64,000 nucleotides of DNA from contig CM022946.1 in NCBI GenBank assembly GCA_012931725.1, positions 120,952,277 to 121,016,276 on the forward strand, read 5' to 3'. Under the pieces are notes generated by a model that was not told where the DNA came from, did no database searches, and saw only the letters and a list, made by a program, of their open reading frames with translations. This DNA comes from Litsea cubeba. Taxonomy: Eukaryota > Streptophyta > Magnoliopsida > Laurales > Lauraceae. The translations under genes and the position numbers were made by a program. This document shows positions 58,439 to 64,000 of the stretch, piece after piece (position 1 is the stretch's first letter; every line of letters begins with the position of its first letter).

Positions 58439-61265
58439 AAAACGGCCCGCGAAGGGTCCGGAACCGGATAGGATCCCCGAAAAATTTGGAAACCGGCACG
58501 AGCGATTCGCTCGAGGGTAGAGCGATCTGTAGGAACTGACGCTACGTAAATAGGACTCACGGTTAGAGAATTACGACGAAACATGTGATTTTCCAACACT
58601 TAGGCTAGAAAACGGCCCGTCGGGGGTCCGGAATCGGATACGGTCCCTGGAAAATTTGGAAACCGGCACGAGCACTTCGCTCGAGGGTAGAGAGACCTGT
58701 AGGAACTGACGCTACGTAAATAGGACTCCCGGTTAGAGAATTACGACGAAACATGTGATTTTCCAACACTTAGGCTAGAAAACGGCCCGCCGGGGGTCCG
58801 GAACGGGAATCCTTCACGGGAAAATTCGGAAACCGGCACGAGCACTTCGCTCGAGGGAAGAGAGACCTGTAGGAGCTGACGCTACGCAAATAGGACTCTC
58901 GGTTAGAGAATTACGAAGAAACATATGATTTTCCAACACTTAGGCAAGAAAACGGCCCGCCGGGGGTCCGGAACGGGAAACGGTTCCCGAAAAAATCAGA
59001 AACCGGCACGAGCACTTCGCTCGACGGTAGAGAGACCAGTAGGAGCTGTCGCTACGCAAATAGGACTCCCGGTTAGAGAATTACGATGAAACATGTGATT
59101 TTCCAACATTTAGGCTAGAAAAAGGCCCGCCGGGGGTCCGAAACCGGATACGGTCCCCGGAAAAATCGGAAACTGGCACGAGCACTTCGCTCGAGGGTAG
59201 AGAGACCTGTCAGAACTGACGCTACTCAAATTGGACTCCCGGTTAGTGAATTACGATGAAACATGTGATTTTCCAACTTTTAGGCTAGGAAAAGGCCCGC
59301 CGGGGGTCCGAAACCGGATACGGTCCCCGGAAAAATCGAAAACTGGCACGAGCACTTCCCTCGAGGGTAGAGAGACTTGTAGGAGCTGACGCTACGCAAA
59401 TAGGACTCCCGGTTAGAGAATTACGGTGAAACATGTGGTTTTCCAACACTTAGGCTAGAAAACGGCCCGCCGGGGGTCCGGAACGGGAAACGGTCCGCAA
59501 AAAATTTTGAAACCGGCACGAGCACTTCGCTCGAGGGTAGAGAGACCAGTAGGAACCGACACTACGTAAATAGGACTCCCGGTTAGAGAATTACGACGAA
59601 ACTTGTGATTTTCCAACACTTAGGCTAGAAAACGGCCCGTTGGGGGTCTGGAATCGGATAAGGTCCCTGAAAAATTTGGAAAAACCGGCACGAGCAATTC
59701 GCTCGAGGGTAGAGAGACCTTTAGGAACTAACGCTACGCAAATAGGACTCCCGGTTAGAGAATTACGACGAAACATGTGATTTTCCCACACTTAGGCTAG
59801 AACACGGCCCGCCGGGGGTCCGGAACGGGAATCGTTCCCGGGAAAATTCGCAAGCCGGCAGGAGCACTTCGCTCAAGGGTGGAGAGACATATAGAGCTGA
59901 CGCTACGCAAATCGGACTCCCGGTTAGAGAATTACGAAGAAACATGTGATTTTCCAAAACTTAGGCTAGAAAACGGCCCGCCGGGGGTCCGGAACGGGTA
60001 ATGGTCCCGGGAAAATTTGGAAACTGGCACGAGCACTTCGCTCGAGTGTAGAGAGACCTGTAGGAGCTGACGCTACGCAAATAGAGCTCCCGGTTAGAGA
60101 ATTACGATGAAACATGTGGTTTTCCAACACTTAGGCGAGAAAATGGCCCGCCGTGGGTCCGGAATGGGACACGTTCCCTGGAAAATTCAGAAACCGGCAC
60201 GAGCACTTCGCCCGAGGGTAGAGAGACCTGTAGGAACTGATGCTACACAAATTGGAGTCCCGGGTAGAGAATTACGACGAAAACATGTGATTTTCCAACA
60301 CTTAGGCTAGAAAACGGCCCGCCGAGGGTCCGGAACTGGATACGGTCCCCGAAAAATTTGGAAACCGGCACGAGCACTTCGCTCGAGGGTAGAGAGACCT
60401 ATAGGAACTAACGCTGCATAAATAGGACTCCCGGTTAGAGAATTACGACGAAACATTTGATTTTCAAACACTCAGGCTAGAAAACGGCCCGCCGGGGGTC
60501 CGGAGCGGGAATCGTTCCCGGGAAAATTCGGAAACCGGCACGAGCACTTCGCTCGAGGGTAGAGAGACTTGTAGGAGCTGATGCTATGCAATTAGGACTC
60601 CCGGTTAGAGAATAACGAAGAAACATGTGATTTTCCAACACTTAGGCTAGAAAACGGCCCGTCGGGGGTCCGGAACCGGATACGGTCGCCGAAAAATTCG
60701 GAAACCGAAACGAGCACTATGCTCGAGGGTAGAGAGACCTGTAGGAACTGACGCTACGCAAATAGGACTCCCGGTTAGAGAATTACGACGAAAGCATGTG
60801 ATTTTCCAACACTTAGGCTAGAAAACGGCCCGCCGAGGGTCCGGAAGCGGATACGGTCCCCGGAAAATTCGGAAACTGGCACAAGCACTTCGCTCGTGGG
60901 TAGAGAGACCTGTAGGAACTGACGGTACGTAAATAGGACTCCCGGTTAGAGAATTACGACGAAACATGTGATTTTCCAACACTTAGGCTAGAAAACGGCC
61001 CGCCGGGGGTCCGGAATGGGAATCGTTCCCGGGAAAATTCGGAAACCAGCACGAGCACTTCGCTCGAGGGTAGAGAGACCTGTAGGAGGTGGCGGTACGC
61101 AAATAGGACTCCCGGTTCGAGAATTACGATGAAACATGTGATTTTCCAACATTTAGGCTAGAAATCGGCCCGCCGGGGGTTTCAAACCGGATACGATCCC
61201 CGGAAAATTCTGAAACCGGCACGAGCACTTCGCTCGAGGGTAGAGAGACCTGTAGGAGCTGACGC
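58439..61265. repeat. Satellite array A10 (~17 monomers)
   Basis: Resumes at aaaacggcccgc in mid-monomer after the Tat element and runs to gctgacgc before solo LTR 8. The last two monomers carry private variants (aggtggcggtacgc, ggtttcaaaccggatacgat, ttctgaaacc). Confidence 0.97.
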
Positions 61266-62854
61266 TGAAAGTCCAAGGGAGCCTACTCTAGATTGGGGGT
61301 GAATAGGGTGATCTACACTTAATGACTAATTATGCCTAGTTTAATTTCTTTAAAATAAACTAGTCAGATGTGATGATTAACATACAAAATGCGGAAGCTT
61401 AAACAAAACAATCACCCCTACACAAAGATTTATAGACTGGCTTGTGACTCAACACCCCACCGGATTTCCACTATTATGCTTTTCAAAAGGCTAAGCAATA
61501 ACGTCTACAATATTGTTTTTCTAGGCTAAACAACAACCTATACACAATGCTTTTCTATGGCTAACCAATAACCTTACAATCAAATGATTTCTCTAAAGAA
61601 AGTGTTTTCACAAAACACTCTAAGAGATTACAATTAAGCTCAAATAAAATTGCCTCTAAATAGGCGAATATGAAAATGAAAAACAACTCACACAATACTC
61701 TATGAAATGCTAAGATGAATGCTTATAAGGTGTGTGTGTGAATACTTCAATCAAGTTTAAAATTAAAGCTCAATCAATTTTATACTTAAAGCAATTCAAA
61801 GTTTAATGCACATAAAAGATTTGATTGAAGTTCTTTGCAAATCGCTTGAGCAACTACAAACTTGTTAATGATATGAAAATCAAAAGATCACAAGTTGAAG
61901 GAACATGTTTAAGCCTAATCAAGTGATGCATGTGCAATGTTGTTTTCAAAAACTAATTTAACTAAGGTTTAAATGAATGAAAACTACAAAGAAGATTCAG
62001 ATAAGAAAATGAAACATGTTAAGGTTTTGATAAAAACATGTTTAAGAAGTTTTCTAAAACAAACTTGATTTGAATCAAGGTGAAGAATCCAATGACATAA
62101 ATCAAAGATTAAGGGAAAAAAGGATTCAACGCATCATAGTTATATGCTAAAAATCATTTACCAATAATTTAATTAAAGCATAAAACATATGAATATCAGA
62201 AGGCAAAGCTTACTTGGAGGTTTAATTCATTAATCCAAGCTTTACCTTTCCTTAATGTCCCTTAGCCTTCCTTAGCTTGATCGCCTTTCTTTTGCCTCAA
62301 GATACCTCAAGAAGGGCTCCAAAGATCATCACCAATAGCTAAGGAATGAGTTTCTTTCTATAGAAAAAGTGGTCTAACGGCTCTCAGGTCGGTTAATTGA
62401 ACTCAACGGCTAGAAACCCAACAGTCTTAATTTGTTTAAAAACTGCTTTTAACGGCGGCCGGAAAGCGCCGGTAAAAGTCCAGTTTAGCCGTCGGTAAAA
62501 GTCCAGAATTCTCAAAAATGAGATTTTCAAACTGATTTTCATGGGGGGACTTTGGGCCAATAAACCAAGCATGGAAATATGATTTAAACCAATCCAAGTG
62601 CTTAAAAATCATGTAACATAAAAGGCAAAATAAAATTTAAAACATCTAAAACCAACGGCTAGGTTGATTTATAAAATCTTTTTCATCCAATGTTTAAAAC
62701 CAAAACATGCATAAATCATAAGGTTTACAAGATTTAAAACAATGCATGTATAATCAAGATTTCAAGATTTCTAAAAACAATGCATGTGTGAAGATTCAAA
62801 TGAATGAATAAGATGAATGATGCATCCATCAAATTGCAATACAAAATCCTAACA
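61266..62854 (-). mobile_element. Solo LTR copy 8, Copia-type, internally deleted (1589 bp)
   Basis: Same ends and insertion point, with gacgc on both sides. Deletions remove accacaaatca near 61414 and the ~30-bp ggttcggcctcaatacctac region near 61435; smaller losses lie near 62020 and 62685. The G-run near the left end is interrupted (agattgggggtg). Confidence 0.9.
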
Positions 62855-64000
62855 GACGCTACGCAAATAGGACTCACGGTTAGAGAATTACGACGAAACA
62901 TGTGATTTTCCAACACTTAGGCTAGAAAAGGCCCGCCGGGGGTCCGGAATGGGAATCGTTCCCGGGAAAATTCGGAAACCAGCACGAGCACTTCGCTCGA
63001 GGGTAGAGAGACCTGTAGGAGGTGGCGGTACGCAAATAGGACTCCCGGTTCGAGAATTACGATGAAACATGTGATTTTCCAACATTTAGGCTAGAAATCG
63101 GCCCGCCGGGGGTTTCAAACCGGATACGATCCCCGGAAAATTCTGAAACCGGCACGAGCACTTCGCTCGAGGGTAGAGAGACCTGTAGGAGCTGACGCTA
63201 CGCAAATAGAACTCCCGGTTAGAGAATTACGACGAAACATGTGGTTTTCCAACACTTAGGCTAGAAAACGGCCCGCCAGGGGTCCGGAATGGGAAACGGT
63301 CCGCAAAAAATTTTTAAACCGGCACGAGCACTTAGCTCGAGGGTAGAGAGACCTGTAGGAACCGACGCTACGTAAATAGGACTCCCGGCTAGAGAATTAC
63401 GACGAAAACATGTGATTTTCCAACACTTATGCTAGAAAACGGCCTGTTAGGGGTCTGGAACAGGATAAGGTCCCCAAAAAATTCGGAAATACCAGCACGA
63501 GCACTTCGCTCGAGGTTAGAGAGACCTTTAGGAACTGACGCTATGCAAATAGGACTCCCGGTTTGAGAATTACGACGAAACATGTGATTTTTTAACACTT
63601 AGGCTAGAAAACTGCCGCCGGGGGTCCGGAACGGGAATCGTTCCCGGGAAAATTCTGAAACCGGCAGGAGCACTTCGCTCGAGGGTGGAGAGACCTATAG
63701 AGCTGACGCTACGCAAATAGGACTCCCAGTTAGAGAATTACGACGAAACTTGTGGTTTTCCAACACTTAGCCTAGAAAATGGCCCGCCGGGGGTCCGGAA
63801 CGGGTAACGGTCCCGGGAAAATCTGGAAACCGGCACGAGTACTTCGCTCGTGGGTAGAGAGACCTGTAGGAGCTGACGCTAAGCAAATAGAACTCCCGGT
63901 TAGAGAATTACGACGAAACATGTGGTTTTCCAACACTTAGGCTAGAAAATGGCCCGCGGGGGTCCAGAATGGGACACATTCCCTGGAAAATTCGGAAACC
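62855..64000. repeat. Satellite array A11 (~7 monomers, runs off the window)
   Basis: A ~170-bp monomer array. Block 62884-63199 nearly duplicates 60950-61266, the pair that precedes solo LTR 8, including its private variants, but continues as plain satellite without an LTR. Confidence 0.97.

Noticed and set aside
39229..58443. Possible 5-bp target duplication for the Tat element (aacac left, aaaac right)
   Set aside because: One of five bases differs, and aligning both flanks to the monomer shows a ~9-bp gap rather than an overlap.
58366..58599. 77-codon minus-strand frame spanning the Tat/satellite junction
   Set aside because: It joins satellite to LTR by chance.
1..64000. tRNA or rRNA genes
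   Set aside because: No cloverleaf or rRNA-like segment was recognised; the tRNA-like matches are only primer-binding sites.

Overview
This window looks like pericentromeric or centromeric heterochromatin of a flowering plant. Nothing in it looks like an ordinary host gene. The evidence is a long array of ~170-bp satellite monomers, plant-type Copia LTRs with an initiator-Met primer site, and a Tat-lineage Ty3/Gypsy element with a second (archaeal-type) RNase H domain. The species cannot be read from the sequence. Positions 701-800 are a 100-N assembly gap.

Layout. (1) 1-700: end of an exon from a second copy of the Tat element's antisense gene, cut by the window edge and the gap. (2) 801-39233 and 58439-64000: satellite arrays with higher-order repeats of about 6, 9 and 10 monomers. 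(3) Eight ~1.6-kb AT-rich blocks (starting near 1522, 6591, 11660, 15545, 21651, 30286, 36063 and 61266) are minus-strand solo LTRs of one Copia family. All sit at the same point of the monomer with the same 5-bp flank (gacgc), so one insertion was co-amplified with the satellite. (4) 17253-19486: a truncated minus-strand Copia element (5' LTR, PBS, gag). (5) 39234-58438: a ~19.2-kb minus-strand Tat-type element with 2.3-kb LTRs.

Inside the Tat element, in transcription order (high to low coordinates): 5' LTR, PBS, duplicated leader, an extra ORF upstream of gag, gag, an acidic linker, then a pol lacking protease and the RT catalytic core but keeping the RT thumb, RNase H, a second RNase H and integrase. 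Next come tandem-repeat arrays and then, on the opposite strand, a five-exon plant-mobile-domain (PMD) gene with its own TATA box, followed by the PPT and 3' LTR. The element is defective for reverse transcription and could move only with help from elsewhere.

Most notable: the element's non-coding parts carry tandem arrays of small hairpins whose stems differ between units by compensatory changes (47670-48118 with an outer and an inner stem; 41785-41985 with one 6-bp stem). The satellite keeps a clear record of recombination: the solo LTR at 6591-8254 is a left/right recombinant of the LTRs on either side, and the ~5.07-kb LTR-plus-array unit is duplicated. All comparisons were made by eye; no alignment or search was run.
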